In this document: positions 8,294 to 16,548 of the stretch, one piece after another
Numbering within the stretch: position 1 is the stretch's first letter
Layout of the letters: each line of letters starts with the position of its first letter
NCBI GenBank assembly: GCA_945929965.1
Contig: CAMEOT010000027.1
Coordinates: 1-34,697, forward strand
Length of the DNA stretch: 34,697 nucleotides
Direction: 5' to 3'
DNA from: an uncultured Lachnospiraceae bacterium
Lineage (GTDB): Bacteria > Bacillota > Clostridia > Lachnospirales > Lachnospiraceae
Made by a program: the position numbers and the translations under genes
The notes under the pieces: generated by a model
What the model was told of the DNA's origin: nothing
Databases searched by the model: none
Seen by the model: only the letters and a program-made list of their open reading frames with translations

Positions 8294-9097
8294 ATGATCA
8301 CGAGCAGCAACAATGCAAAAGTAAAACAGGTCGTGCAGTGGCAGACGAAGGCGAAGGAACGGCGTAAGGATCACGTATTTTTGGCGGAGGGCGTCAGAAT
8401 GTGTGAGGAAGCCCCGGTAAAAAGTGTAAGAGAGGTCTATCTCACAGAAGAATTGGAGCAGAAGCTTTGGCAGAATGCCCAAAACGGCGATACTACATTC
8501 TGGGATAAGCTTCAGCAGACCGGCTATGAGACCGTATCTCCGGAAGTATTTGCAAAAATGGCAGATACCCAGACTCCCCAGGGTATCCTTACAGTGTTGG
8601 AGCAGCCTTCCTATGATCTGACACAGCTTCTGGAACAGCCGGAGCCTTTATTTTTGATTTTGGAGAATTTACAGGATCCCGGGAACCTGGGAACCATGAT
8701 CCGTACTGGGGAAGGAGCTGGAATAACGGGTGTTATCATGAATAGTCAGACCGTGGATATCTTCAATCCCAAGACCATCCGTGCCACCATGGGCTCCATA
8801 TTCCGGGTACCGTTTGTCTATGTGCCGGAGTTATCCCCAGTGCTTACGCAGATGCATGAAAAAGGGATCCATACTTATGCGGCCCACCTGAAGGGTAAGG
8901 AATATTACGATAGCTTTTCCTTCCGGGAGCCCACCGCATTCCTCATTGGCAATGAAGGAAACGGGTTGACCAAAGAGATCTCCGACCAGTCCGGGCAGTA
9001 CCTCAAAATCCCCATGGAGGGTAAGGTGGAATCTCTGAATGCCTCCATCGCTGCGGCACTTCTGATGTATGAGGCGCACAGACAGCGAAAACTGTAG
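8294..9097 (+). CDS. SpoU/TrmH-family RNA 2'-O-methyltransferase
   Basis: This SPOUT-fold enzyme family transfers methyl from SAM to ribose 2'-OH of rRNA or tRNA. The 267-aa protein has an N-terminal substrate-binding domain (1-100; ITSSNNAKVKQVVQW start, then FLAEGVRMCEEA) and the three SpoU motifs: NLQDPGNLGTMIRT (motif 1), LIGNEGNGL (motif 2) and IPMEGKVESLNASIAAALLMYEA (motif 3, here listed only to show the fold). ATG 8294 is chosen over ATG 8270 because GGGAG lies 9 bases upstream and the family begins MITS. It resembles RlmB/TrmH-like 23S rRNA enzymes, but the modified nucleotide cannot be named from sequence. Confidence 0.88.
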   Translation: MITSSNNAKVKQVVQWQTKAKERRKDHVFLAEGVRMCEEAPVKSVREVYLTEELEQKLWQNAQNGDTTFWDKLQQTGYETVSPEVFAKMADTQTPQGILTVLEQPSYDLTQLLEQPEPLFLILENLQDPGNLGTMIRTGEGAGITGVIMNSQTVDIFNPKTIRATMGSIFRVPFVYVPELSPVLTQMHEKGIHTYAAHLKGKEYYDSFSFREPTAFLIGNEGNGLTKEISDQSGQYLKIPMEGKVESLNASIAAALLMYEAHRQRKL

Positions 9098-9162
9098 GCA
9101 TAGTAGCGGTTCGGGGCTATATGATATTTAGGTAGGAAAACAGAACAGGAGGACAATGTATT

Positions 9163-9960
9163 ATGAAGATTGGATTTATCGGATTGGGAAATATGGCAAC
9201 GGCAATGATCGGCGGCATGCTGCAGAAAGGCATTGCAAAGCCGGTGGACATCATCGGTTCTTCTAAGACAGAAGCAACAGCAGAAAAAGTCAAATCAAAA
9301 TTTAATATTAACACATCGACCGATAACAAAACGGTAGCCGCGCAGGCGGACGTCCTGTTCCTGGCCGTAAAGCCTATATTTTTCCCGGAAGTGATCGCTG
9401 AGATTAAGGATACTGTGAAGGCTGATACCCTGATCGTCAGCATCGCAGCAGGCAGGAATCTGCAGTATCTGAAGGATGCATTTGGCAGACCGGAGCTCAA
9501 GCTGATCCGTTGCATGCCTAATACGCCGGCCCTGGTACTGGAAGGCTGCACCGGTGTCTGCGCCGGTGAGAATGTCACAGAAGAAGATTTAGAGCAGGTG
9601 CTTGCTCTGCTTCGTTCCTTCGGCATCGCCAGTGTCGTGCCTGAGAGACTGATGGATGTGGTCGTGGGAGTCAGCGGAAGCTCTCCCGCATATGTATTCA
9701 TGTTCATCGAGGCTATGGCAGATGAGGCAGTGGCAGCCGGAATGCCCAGAAAACAAGCCTATGAATTCGCAGCACAGTCCGTACTCGGAAGCGCCAAAAT
9801 GGTACTGGAGACCGGAAAACATCCCGGCGAGCTGAAGGATATGGTATGCTCTCCCGGAGGTACCACGATCCAGGCAGTCAAAGTGCTGGAGGAGAAGGGA
9901 CTGCGCGCCGCTGTGATGGATGCTATGGACGCCTGCATCGAGAAGTCGAAATGTATGTAG
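9163..9960 (+). CDS. proC: Pyrroline-5-carboxylate reductase
   Basis: ProC catalyses the last step of proline synthesis, NAD(P)H-dependent reduction of pyrroline-5-carboxylate. The 265-aa length is typical. The N-terminal Rossmann motif GLGNMATAMIGG is at 7-18, the LIRCMPNTPALV segment lies mid-protein, and the C-terminal signature SPGGTTIQAVKVLEEKG matches the family. An AGGAGG lies about 10 bases before the ATG. It follows the SpoU methyltransferase by 65 bases. No proA or proB is in the window, so this is an isolated biosynthetic gene. A strong promoter for the next gene lies just after it. Confidence 0.94.
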   Translation: MKIGFIGLGNMATAMIGGMLQKGIAKPVDIIGSSKTEATAEKVKSKFNINTSTDNKTVAAQADVLFLAVKPIFFPEVIAEIKDTVKADTLIVSIAAGRNLQYLKDAFGRPELKLIRCMPNTPALVLEGCTGVCAGENVTEEDLEQVLALLRSFGIASVVPERLMDVVVGVSGSSPAYVFMFIEAMADEAVAAGMPRKQAYEFAAQSVLGSAKMVLETGKHPGELKDMVCSPGGTTIQAVKVLEEKGLRAAVMDAMDACIEKSKCM

Positions 9961-10014
9961 TGACGGATAGCGTGATAACGCGAATTGGCCGCAAATATGC
10001 CCAAATCCCATAAC

Positions 10015-10043
10015 TTGACAAAAATTTTGTCATCTGCTATGAT
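10015..10043 (+). promoter_or_regulatory. Strong sigma-A promoter of the cell wall hydrolase
   Basis: A perfect -35 TTGACA (10015-10020), a 17-base spacer and TATGAT (10038-10043). This is the best vegetative promoter in the window. It gives a 5' leader of about 130 bases. Confidence 0.8.
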
Positions 10044-10074
10044 ATTTCGCGTAACAAATTTAACATTTTTGTAA

Positions 10075-10180
10075 CAAACCGGTGAAAATATTAAGAAATA
10101 CATCATATACTATTCACTGGTAGAGCCGCAGGTATACCACCCCCGTCCGGGGAATTTTCCTGTGGGAAAGGCGTGTATCA
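10075..10180 (+). promoter_or_regulatory. Structured 5' leader of the hydrolase gene, class unknown
   Basis: The leader holds a long-range stem (ACCGGTGA at about 10078-10085 with TCACTGGT at 10114-10121), then a tight CCCC/GGGG hairpin and a TTTCC/GGAAA hairpin close to the start codon. Leaders of SH3/SleB hydrolases in related bacteria are often riboswitch-controlled (for example c-di-AMP ydaO type), but I could not match the ydaO, GEMM-I or c-di-GMP-II consensus here. I report it only as a probable structured leader. Confidence 0.4.
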
Positions 10181-10182
10181 AG

Positions 10183-11262
10183 ATGACAAAAAGCAGAAGA
10201 ATGCTGGCTGTATGTGCAGGACTGCTCTGTTCTATCTTCCTGAGCATGCAAATGAGCATGACCGCACAAGCAAGCAATACCAAAAACTATGTCAATGATC
10301 TGAACGGTGGTGTCGCATCGATCTTAGATCCCGGTTCCAGAAACAGTACCGAGGTGATCAATGCCACAGTAAAGGAACTGAATCTGACATTTCCCTCTGA
10401 GGATGAGATCGGTTCCGGACTGGTCATGGCAAACGTAAGAGATGCTGTGAATGTACGAAGCGAAGCCAGTGAGGATGCTTCCAAGGTCGGTAAGTTATAC
10501 AAGGACTGTGGAGGTACAATCTTAGAGCAGAAGGACGGATGGACTAAGATTCAGTCCGGAACCCTGATCGGCTGGGCGAAGAATGAATACCTTCTGTTCG
10601 GTGATGATGCCAGAGCACTGGCAAATGATGTGGGACGAATGATCGCACAGATCAATACGGAGACTCTTCGTGTGAGAACAGAAGCCAGTCAGGATGCAGG
10701 AGTATTGGGACTGGTTCCCAAGGGTGACATCGTAGATGTCGTGGACAGCAGCAATCCCGAATGGGTCTGCATTGATTATGAAGGTACGGACGGCTATGTG
10801 TCCGCCGAATATGTAACACTGGATTTCCAGATCGACTCCGGTGAGACCTTAGAGGAGATCAAGGCAAGAGAAGCCGCAGAGCGTGAAGCGAAGCGCCATG
10901 TGAACTACGGTGAGTACACCACCGATGCGGATACCACACAGCTGTTGGCAGCACTGATCCAGTGCGAGGCAGGATGCGAGAGCTACGAAGGACAGCTGGC
11001 AGTAGGTGCTGTTGTTATGAACCGTGTACGAAGCGGCGCTTACCCGAGTAGCATTCATGGTGTGATCTATGCGTCCGGACAGTTCACTCCGGCATTGAAC
11101 GGTAAGGTAAACACCGTATACGAATCCGGCAAGATCAACGCAAGCTGCATCAAGGCAGCGGAAGAAGCCATCTCCGGCGTATCCAATGTAGGAGATCTGA
11201 CACACTTCAGACGTAACAACGGCCGTGACGGAATCGTGATCGGTAATCATGTATTCTATTAA
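10183..11262 (+). CDS. Secreted SH3-domain cell wall hydrolase (SleB/Hydrolase_2 type)
   Basis: This is predicted to be an exported peptidoglycan hydrolase. From ATG 10183 (359 aa) it has a basic start, a hydrophobic signal segment (about residues 7-30) and an Ala-x-Ala site near TAQAS. Two bacterial SH3 domains follow (about 85-145, core VNVRSEASEDASKVG, and 158-215, core LRVRTEASQDAGVLG), then a Lys/Glu/Ala linker. The C-terminal SleB-like domain (about 245-359) has QCEAGCESYEGQLAVGAVV, with the Glu of CEAG as likely catalytic residue, ending in NHVFY. The GTG at 10162 is an alternative start, but the ATG with GGAAAGG is better. SleB relatives act in spore germination. With SH3 domains, a vegetative or sporulation wall role is equally possible. 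Confidence 0.88.
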   Translation: MTKSRRMLAVCAGLLCSIFLSMQMSMTAQASNTKNYVNDLNGGVASILDPGSRNSTEVINATVKELNLTFPSEDEIGSGLVMANVRDAVNVRSEASEDASKVGKLYKDCGGTILEQKDGWTKIQSGTLIGWAKNEYLLFGDDARALANDVGRMIAQINTETLRVRTEASQDAGVLGLVPKGDIVDVVDSSNPEWVCIDYEGTDGYVSAEYVTLDFQIDSGETLEEIKAREAAEREAKRHVNYGEYTTDADTTQLLAALIQCEAGCESYEGQLAVGAVVMNRVRSGAYPSSIHGVIYASGQFTPALNGKVNTVYESGKINASCIKAAEEAISGVSNVGDLTHFRRNNGRDGIVIGNHVFY

Positions 11263-11463
11263 AATGATGTCGAGGTCAAAAGCCCCCGACTTTGATGCCT
11301 ACGGATTGCTCCGTGCTATGCACTCCCACAATCCTTCCCCTCTATTCGCATATCGTGGGATTATCATCCCACTTTTATGCTCATATCGGGGCGGGTCCTA
11401 AGGTCTTTTACCCACCTATGAGCAAGCTCATGTGGGCTTAGACCTTTTGACCCTGGCATCATT
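11263..11463 (+). repeat. Multi-hairpin intergenic element (MITE-like or structured RNA)
   Basis: A 20-base outer stem joins 11263-11282 to 11444-11463 with 17 Watson-Crick and 2 wobble pairs. Inside lie a CGGA/TCCG hairpin (11302-11313), a GTGGGAT/ATCCCAC hairpin (about 11355-11372), and a longer hairpin (11401-11445) made of AGGTCT/AGACCT, CCCAC/GTGGG and ATGAG/CTCAT. The long outer stem enclosing hairpins could fold as RNA or be the palindromic ends of a non-autonomous mobile repeat. No open reading frame of interest is present. Confidence 0.6.
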
Positions 11464-11471
11464 AAAATTAC

Positions 11472-11508
11472 AAAAGAGGCGGTGTCCCAAAGGGGATGCC
11501 GTCTTTTT
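11472..11508 (+). terminator. Terminator downstream of the hydrolase region
   Basis: AAAAGA and CGGTGTCCC pair with GGGATGCCG and TCTTTT around a short loop, followed by T residues. It ends the transcript that would run through the structured element. Confidence 0.7.
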
Positions 11509-11566
11509 GACTAAAAAGACATCCCAAGACAGCACAATAACCATAAGTATCGTGCGAAGGTAGCAG

Positions 11567-11595
11567 TTGCCACGCACATATATTTGTAGTACACT
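11567..11595 (+). promoter_or_regulatory. Candidate promoter for nfeD
   Basis: TTGCCA (11567-11572), a 17-base spacer, then TACACT (11590-11595), about 33 bases before the nfeD start. Confidence 0.5.
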
Positions 11596-11627
11596 GGATA
11601 CAACTACAAAACCAAAGGAGTGATTAC

Positions 11628-12107
11628 ATGAGTGAAATGGTAACCTTGTGGCTTGTGGCGTTGATCGTATCGATCGGTGTGGAAGTTGCTACGCTGGGAC
11701 TGACGAGCATATGGTTCGCCGGAGGCGCAGTGGTGGCAGTGATCGTTGCCGCATTTCATGGACCGGTCTGGTTACAGATCCTGTTATTTTTTGCAGTATC
11801 TCTGCTGCTGTTATTTTTCACCAGACCTGTCGCTGTCCGGTATTTCAACAAGGACCGCGTAAGGACGAACGTGGAAAGCATGATCGGCAGGCAGGCCATC
11901 GTGACCAGTGAGATCGACAATCTGCAGGGCATAGGACAGGTAACGGTAGGCGGTCAGGAGTGGAGTGCCAGAACCGAAGCGGACGGGATGAATTTACAGC
12001 CCGGGACCGTGGTGGACATTGTGGCAGTCAGCGGAGTCAGGCTGATCGTCAAAGTGGATCCCCAGATGGCAAAAGTGACGGAAAACCTATCGGGACCGCA
12101 GTCGTAA
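11628..12107 (+). CDS. NfeD-family membrane protein
   Basis: NfeD proteins are small membrane proteins that pair with stomatin/SPFH proteins in membrane microdomains. The 159-aa product has two to three membrane helices within residues 5-66 (LWLVALIVSIGVEVATLG, then AVVAVIVAAFHG and LQILLFFAVSLLLLFF), followed by a soluble C-terminal OB-fold (about 80-150; MIGRQAIVTSEI, GQVTVGGQEWSA). It lacks the N-terminal serine-protease domain of long NfeD. The SPFH gene follows 82 bases downstream, the standard partner arrangement. The RBS AAAGGAG is good. Role is inferred from the family, and no enzymatic activity is expected. Confidence 0.85.
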   Translation: MSEMVTLWLVALIVSIGVEVATLGLTSIWFAGGAVVAVIVAAFHGPVWLQILLFFAVSLLLLFFTRPVAVRYFNKDRVRTNVESMIGRQAIVTSEIDNLQGIGQVTVGGQEWSARTEADGMNLQPGTVVDIVAVSGVRLIVKVDPQMAKVTENLSGPQS

Positions 12108-12140
12108 GAATCGTGTAGAACCAATACATGAGGGAAAAGC

Positions 12141-12176
12141 GCGTACAAAGGGTACGCAGCGTACATAAACGTACGC
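12141..12176 (+). repeat. Tandem GCGTAC palindromes between nfeD and the SPFH gene
   Basis: Two adjacent palindromes share identical 6-base arms: GCGTAC aaagg GTACGC (12141-12157) and GCGTAC ataaac GTACGC (12159-12176). They sit directly upstream of the SPFH gene's RBS. They could be intercistronic mRNA hairpins that set the expression ratio of the pair, or a repressor site. Confidence 0.55.
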
Positions 12177-12189
12177 AGAAGGAGGAAAA

Positions 12190-13113
12190 ATGTTAGCATT
12201 GATCATTATTGTCGTTTTAGTATTATGGATCTTCGTATCCTGTATCAAGATCGTTCCTCAGGCACAGGCCTATGTCATCGAGCGTCTGGGTGCTTATCAG
12301 GCTACCTGGAATGTAGGATTTAATTTGAAGATCCCGTTCGTCGACAAGGTTGCCAGAAAAGTCAACTTAAAGGAGCAGGTAGCGGATTTCCCGCCCCAGC
12401 CTGTGATCACCAAGGATAACGTAACCATGCGGATCGATACCGTAGTCTTCTATCAGATCACCGATCCCAAGCTGTTCACCTACGGCGTAGAGAATCCTAT
12501 GATGGCAATCGAGAATCTGACTGCCACCACCCTGCGTAACATCATCGGTGACCTGGAGCTGGATCAGACACTGACATCCCGTGAGACCATCAATACCAAG
12601 ATGCGTGCAGCACTGGATATCGCCACCGATCCCTGGGGTATTAAGGTCAACCGTGTAGAGCTGAAGAACATCATTCCTCCCGCAGAGATCCAGAATGCCA
12701 TGGAGAAGCAGATGAAGGCAGAGCGTGAGAGACGTGAAGCCGTAACCCGTGCCGAAGGTGAGAAGAAGGCGAAGATCCTGGAGGCAGAAGGTGCCAAGGA
12801 GTCTGCGATCCTCCGTGCAGAGGCAGATAAGCAGGCAGCCATCCTTCGTGCGGAAGCTGAGAAGGAGAAAATGATCCGTGAGGCAGAAGGTGAAGCCGAA
12901 GCCATCCTGAAGGTGCAGCAGGCGAATGCCGACGGTATCAAGATGCTGAAGGAAGCGGGTGCAGATGCCGCAGTCCTGAAGTTAAAGAGCCTGGAAGCAT
13001 TCGAGAAAGTGGCAGACGGTCAGGCTACCACAATCCTGCTTCCCGCAGAACTGCAGGGCATTGCCAGCGTAGCAGAGACCTTCAAGGCAGCAGCCGGCAA
13101 AAAAGCAGAATAA
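12190..13113 (+). CDS. SPFH/Band 7 (stomatin-like) membrane protein
   Basis: This membrane-anchored scaffold is of the stomatin/QmcA type. The 307-aa product has one N-terminal membrane helix (about residues 2-18), an SPFH domain (about 20-190; VPQAQAYVIERLGAY, GFNLKIPFVDKV, MRIDTVVFYQITDP) and a long Ala/Glu/Arg coiled coil (about 175-255, many AEGE/RAEAEK repeats), then a C-terminal helical cap. It pairs with the NfeD gene upstream. Start ATG 12190 follows GGAGG at ideal spacing, and a terminator lies after it. A protease-regulator role like HflK/HflC is possible but less likely given the NfeD partner. Confidence 0.9.
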   Translation: MLALIIIVVLVLWIFVSCIKIVPQAQAYVIERLGAYQATWNVGFNLKIPFVDKVARKVNLKEQVADFPPQPVITKDNVTMRIDTVVFYQITDPKLFTYGVENPMMAIENLTATTLRNIIGDLELDQTLTSRETINTKMRAALDIATDPWGIKVNRVELKNIIPPAEIQNAMEKQMKAERERREAVTRAEGEKKAKILEAEGAKESAILRAEADKQAAILRAEAEKEKMIREAEGEAEAILKVQQANADGIKMLKEAGADAAVLKLKSLEAFEKVADGQATTILLPAELQGIASVAETFKAAAGKKAE

Positions 13114-13143
13114 AAGTCATACCGAATAGAATCAGACAGATCA

Positions 13144-13182
13144 AAGAGGATCTCTTCCGGAATGCCGGTAGGGATCCTTTTT
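13144..13182 (+). terminator. Terminator after the nfeD-SPFH pair
   Basis: AGGATC (about 13147) and CCGG pair with CCGG and GATCCT, followed by TTTTTT. It closes the nfeD-SPFH operon. Confidence 0.75.
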
Positions 13183-13229
13183 TACTCTAAGAATCAGAAA
13201 ACGTAGCATAAAGTGCATGCTGCGAGGGG

Positions 13230-13258
13230 TTGAAAAACGCCGAATAATGAAGTATATT
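13230..13258 (+). promoter_or_regulatory. Promoter of the argF operon
   Basis: TTGAAA (13230-13235), 17 bases, TATATT (13253-13258), about 55 bases before argF. The spacer contains GAATAATGAA, which only loosely resembles half of an ARG box, so ArgR control is not claimed. Confidence 0.6.
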
Positions 13259-13312
13259 GATTACATATAGCTAAAAATACAGAGGTCAGAAGCCTCGGAA
13301 AAGAGGAGTATT

Positions 13313-14296
13313 ATGGATTTAAAGGGACGCGATTTTTTAAAGTTACTGGATTTTACACCGGAAGAGATCGAATATCTGCTGGATCTGGCAGCAGACCTGA
13401 AAGATAAAAAGAAAAAGGGAATCCCTGTAGATACTCTTCGAGGCAAAAATGTGGCTCTGATCTTCGAGAAGACCAGTACACGTACCAGATGTGCTTTTGA
13501 AGTGGCAGCGCATGATCTGGGAATGGGTACCACTTATCTGGATCCTACCGGATCCCAGATCGGTAAAAAAGAAAGCATCGCCGATACCGCCAGAGTACTG
13601 GCAGGTATGTTCGAAGGTATCGAATACCGTGGATTTGGACAGGATATTGTAGAGGAACTGGCAAAATACTCCAAGGTTCCCGTATGGAACGGATTGACTA
13701 ATGAGTTTCATCCCACCCAGATGCTGGCAGACCTTCTGACGATCCGTGAGCATTTCGGACACCTGAAGGGAATCCGCATGACTTACATGGGAGATGCCCG
13801 TTACAATATGGGTAACTCTTTGATGGTAGCCTGCGCGAAGATGGGTATGCATTTTACCGCATGTACCACTGCAAAATATTTCCCGGCAAAAGAGCTGGTG
13901 GCAGAGTGTGAAGCAATTGCGGCACAGACCGGCGGCAGCATCACCCTGACCGAAGATGTGAAGGCAGGTACCAAGGATGTGGATGTCATTTACACGGATG
14001 TCTGGGTATCCATGGGTGAGCCGGACGAAGTATGGACCGAGCGTATCAAGGAATTGTCCCCTTATCAGGTGAATAAAGCGGTGATGGATAATGCCGGTGA
14101 GCAGGCGATCTTTATGCATTGTCTCCCCGCATTCCATGATCTGAAGACCAAGATCGGTGCCCAGATGGGTGAGCGTTTCGGCATCACCGAGATGGAAGTC
14201 ACCGACGAAGTATTTGAATCCGGACAGTCTCTGGTATTTGAAGAGGCAGAAAATCGTATGCACACAATCAAGGCAGTGATGGCGGCAACTTTATGA
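13313..14296 (+). CDS. argF: Ornithine carbamoyltransferase
   Basis: This enzyme makes citrulline from ornithine and carbamoyl phosphate in arginine synthesis, or runs in reverse in arginine breakdown. The 327-aa length is typical. The carbamoyl-phosphate motif STRTR is at 55-59, followed by HPTQ mid-protein and the ornithine-binding HCLP at 269-272. The stop overlaps the birA ATG by four bases (ATGA), indicating translational coupling. No other arginine genes are adjacent, so anabolic (argF) versus catabolic (arcB) use is not fixed. Isolated genes like this are usually anabolic. Confidence 0.92.
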   Translation: MDLKGRDFLKLLDFTPEEIEYLLDLAADLKDKKKKGIPVDTLRGKNVALIFEKTSTRTRCAFEVAAHDLGMGTTYLDPTGSQIGKKESIADTARVLAGMFEGIEYRGFGQDIVEELAKYSKVPVWNGLTNEFHPTQMLADLLTIREHFGHLKGIRMTYMGDARYNMGNSLMVACAKMGMHFTACTTAKYFPAKELVAECEAIAAQTGGSITLTEDVKAGTKDVDVIYTDVWVSMGEPDEVWTERIKELSPYQVNKAVMDNAGEQAIFMHCLPAFHDLKTKIGAQMGERFGITEMEVTDEVFESGQSLVFEEAENRMHTIKAVMAATL

Positions 14297-15303
14297 GTAT
14301 GAAAGCAAAGATATTGGAGCTCCTGCGGGAAAAGGGGACTTACGTCTCCGGACAGGAACTCTGTGAGCAGTTCGGAGTATCACGGACTGCCGTATGGAAA
14401 GCAATCGGACAACTGAAGAAAGAAGGCTATGTCATTGAGGCGGTACAGAACAAGGGGTACCACCTGGTGGATCAGGCGGAGGAGGTCTATAACCAGGCCG
14501 ATATCCAAAGCAGATTGAAGACAAAGTGGGTGGGACATCCCTTACTGTTTTTCAACAGCATTGATTCCACCAATATCCGTGCCAAGCTGGAAGCGGAAAA
14601 GGGAGCAGAGAGCGGATTGTTGGTCGTAGCGGATCAGCAGACTGCCGGACGGGGCCGCAGAGGCCGCGGCTGGGAGAGCCCTTTGGGAAGCAACATTTAC
14701 TATACGTTAATGCTCAAACCGGATTTCAATGCGGACTGCGCACCGATGTTAACGTTAGTCATGGCACTGGCGGTGGCTAAGGGTATTCGGCAGACTCTCG
14801 GACGCGGCAGTGAAGAAGGTGCGGCAAAGGTAGGCATCAAGTGGCCCAATGATATTGTGGTGGATGGAAAAAAAGTCTGTGGTATCCTCACGGAGATGAG
14901 CATGGAACGGGCTTATATCCACCACATTGTCATCGGCGTGGGCATCAATGTGCGCAGGCAGGAATTCCCGGAGGAGATCCGGGACCGGGCAGCAGCCATC
15001 GAGGAACAGTGCGGATTCCGGATCTCCCGCAGCCAGCTGATCGCGGACATCATGGAAGCTTTTGAGGAGGATTATGAGATCTTCTTACAGACCCATGATC
15101 TGAAAGGGCTCAGAGACTCCTATGCGAAGCTCCTGGTGAACCGGGACAGAGAAGTCTGCGTGCTGGATCCCAAGGGAGAATTCCGCGGTACCGCCCGTGG
15201 GATCAACGATCAGGGCGAGCTTCTCGTAGAGAGACAGGACGGCAGCATAGAGGAAGTCTATGCCGGTGAGGTGTCTGTGCGTGGGGTATACGGCTACGTG
15301 TAG
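14293..15303 (+). CDS. birA: Bifunctional biotin operon repressor / biotin protein ligase
   Basis: BirA activates biotin with ATP and attaches it to acyl-carboxylase carrier proteins. The N-terminal winged helix (about 1-60; [21 protein letters not shown], then [14 protein letters not shown]) also allows it to repress biotin genes. The catalytic domain has [10 protein letters not shown] (118-127) for biotinyl-AMP binding and [17 protein letters not shown]. The C-terminal SH3-like domain is at about 280-336. At 336 aa it is the full group II form. It overlaps argF by four bases. M3 (14299) is an alternative start. Confidence 0.93.
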   Translation: MSMKAKILELLREKGTYVSGQELCEQFGVSRTAVWKAIGQLKKEGYVIEAVQNKGYHLVDQAEEVYNQADIQSRLKTKWVGHPLLFFNSIDSTNIRAKLEAEKGAESGLLVVADQQTAGRGRRGRGWESPLGSNIYYTLMLKPDFNADCAPMLTLVMALAVAKGIRQTLGRGSEEGAAKVGIKWPNDIVVDGKKVCGILTEMSMERAYIHHIVIGVGINVRRQEFPEEIRDRAAAIEEQCGFRISRSQLIADIMEAFEEDYEIFLQTHDLKGLRDSYAKLLVNRDREVCVLDPKGEFRGTARGINDQGELLVERQDGSIEEVYAGEVSVRGVYGYV

Positions 15304-15377
15304 CATCTGAGGCAGCGGAGCGTGATGCACCATGAACCAGAAGCAGATTTAGAATAAAAATAACAGGATAGAAAATT

Positions 15378-15740
15378 ATGGACGAGAACAAAATTGTACT
15401 CTGCGGCGCCAATGCCTATGAGAAAAAATATTACTTTAACGAAGAACAATTCAAAATGATTCCCGAATCCATCAAGGAAGAACTGCACATCATCTGCGTG
15501 CTGTTCACTGAGGAAGTGGGAGGCGTGTTTACCATCGCCTTTGAAGAGGACGGCAACGTGGTCATGGAGACTAACGCGGATGACGATGACATCTATTACG
15601 ATGAGGTCTCATCCGGACTGCTGATCGCTGAGATCCGTCGGAGCAGACAGGAGCTTTTCGAATCCTTAAGTCTGTACTACCGTGTATTTATCAAAAAAGA
15701 AGATGTTTCGGAACTGTTGGATGAGGAGGACGGCGAATGA
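15378..15740 (+). CDS. Conserved acidic protein, DUF6145-like
   Basis: This 120-aa soluble acidic protein resembles the DUF6145 family known from Lachnospiraceae, though I base that on recall rather than a search. It starts [21 protein letters not shown], has a DDDD cluster near residue 73 and ends in an acidic tail. Its last codons overlap the coaX ATG (ATGA), so it is coupled to coaX. There is no signal peptide and no known catalytic motif. The RBS is weak. Function unknown. Confidence 0.75.
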   Translation: MDENKIVLCGANAYEKKYYFNEEQFKMIPESIKEELHIICVLFTEEVGGVFTIAFEEDGNVVMETNADDDDIYYDEVSSGLLIAEIRRSRQELFESLSLYYRVFIKKEDVSELLDEEDGE

Positions 15741-16507
15741 TATTTGTCATAGACGTAGGTAATACCAATATGACCATGGGTGTCTTCCGTGGGGAAAAAC
15801 TGGCAGCCACCTTCCGGATCATGACAAAGACTCCCAGAACTTCAGATGAATACGGGATCATGATCACACAGCTGTTGAAAAGTAACGGAATTAAGACCTC
15901 GGATATCGAAGGAGCCATCATCGCCAGCGTCGTGCCGGATGTGATGCATTCCCTGACCAGTTCTATCATCCGCTATCTGCATACGAAGCCTATCATCGTA
16001 GGGCCCGGAGTCAAAAGCGGTATTAAGGTAGCTACGGAAGATCCCAGAGGTATCGGTGCGGACCGTATCGTCGATGCGGTGGCAGCCTATGTGAAATACG
16101 GCGGACCTGTGCTGGTACTGGATTTCGGTACTGCCACCACGTATGACCTGATCACGGAGGACGGAAGATTTACCGCAGGTATCACAGCTCCCGGCATCCG
16201 CATCAGTTCCGAGGCCTTATGGAAAGAGACGGCGAAGCTGCCGAATATCGAGATCCGCAAGCCGAAGACTATTCTGGCACAGGAGACCATTACCAGTATG
16301 CAGGCCGGTCTGATGTATGGTCAGATCGGACAGACGGAATACATCATTCGCAAGGTAAAGGAAGAGAGCGGCCTTGCCAATCTGAAGGTGGTAGCCACCG
16401 GGGGATTGGGACGTGCTATCGCAGACGAGACCGACAGCATTGATATCTATGACAGCTCTCTGACGCTGGATGGACTGCGGATCATCTACGACAAGAACCG
16501 AAAGTAG
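15737..16507 (+). CDS. coaX: Type III pantothenate kinase
   Basis: CoaX phosphorylates pantothenate, the first step of coenzyme A synthesis. The 256-aa product starts [17 protein letters not shown], the type III phosphate motif with Asp6. It carries [13 protein letters not shown] mid-protein and [15 protein letters not shown], all as expected of the ASKHA-fold type III enzyme. The GGAGG (15725-15729) lies within the preceding gene, and the two genes overlap by four bases. Type III kinases are not feedback-inhibited by CoA. birA, 0.4 kb upstream, adds a cofactor-metabolism flavour to the cluster. Confidence 0.94.
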   Translation: MIFVIDVGNTNMTMGVFRGEKLAATFRIMTKTPRTSDEYGIMITQLLKSNGIKTSDIEGAIIASVVPDVMHSLTSSIIRYLHTKPIIVGPGVKSGIKVATEDPRGIGADRIVDAVAAYVKYGGPVLVLDFGTATTYDLITEDGRFTAGITAPGIRISSEALWKETAKLPNIEIRKPKTILAQETITSMQAGLMYGQIGQTEYIIRKVKEESGLANLKVVATGGLGRAIADETDSIDIYDSSLTLDGLRIIYDKNRK

Positions 16508-16548
16508 TATCCGGGAAATAAATTAGGATACCGGACCACGGAGAGATT

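Noticed and set aside
10044..10182. c-di-AMP (ydaO) riboswitch in the hydrolase leader
   Set aside because: The conserved ydaO core sequences could not be found, so only an unclassified structured leader is reported.
12564..12941. Minus-strand open frame across the SPFH coiled coil
   Set aside because: It is an antisense artefact of the Ala/Glu repeat composition and has no RBS.
13236..13258. ARG box for ArgR in the argF promoter
   Set aside because: Only one half resembles the consensus and there is no dyad symmetry.
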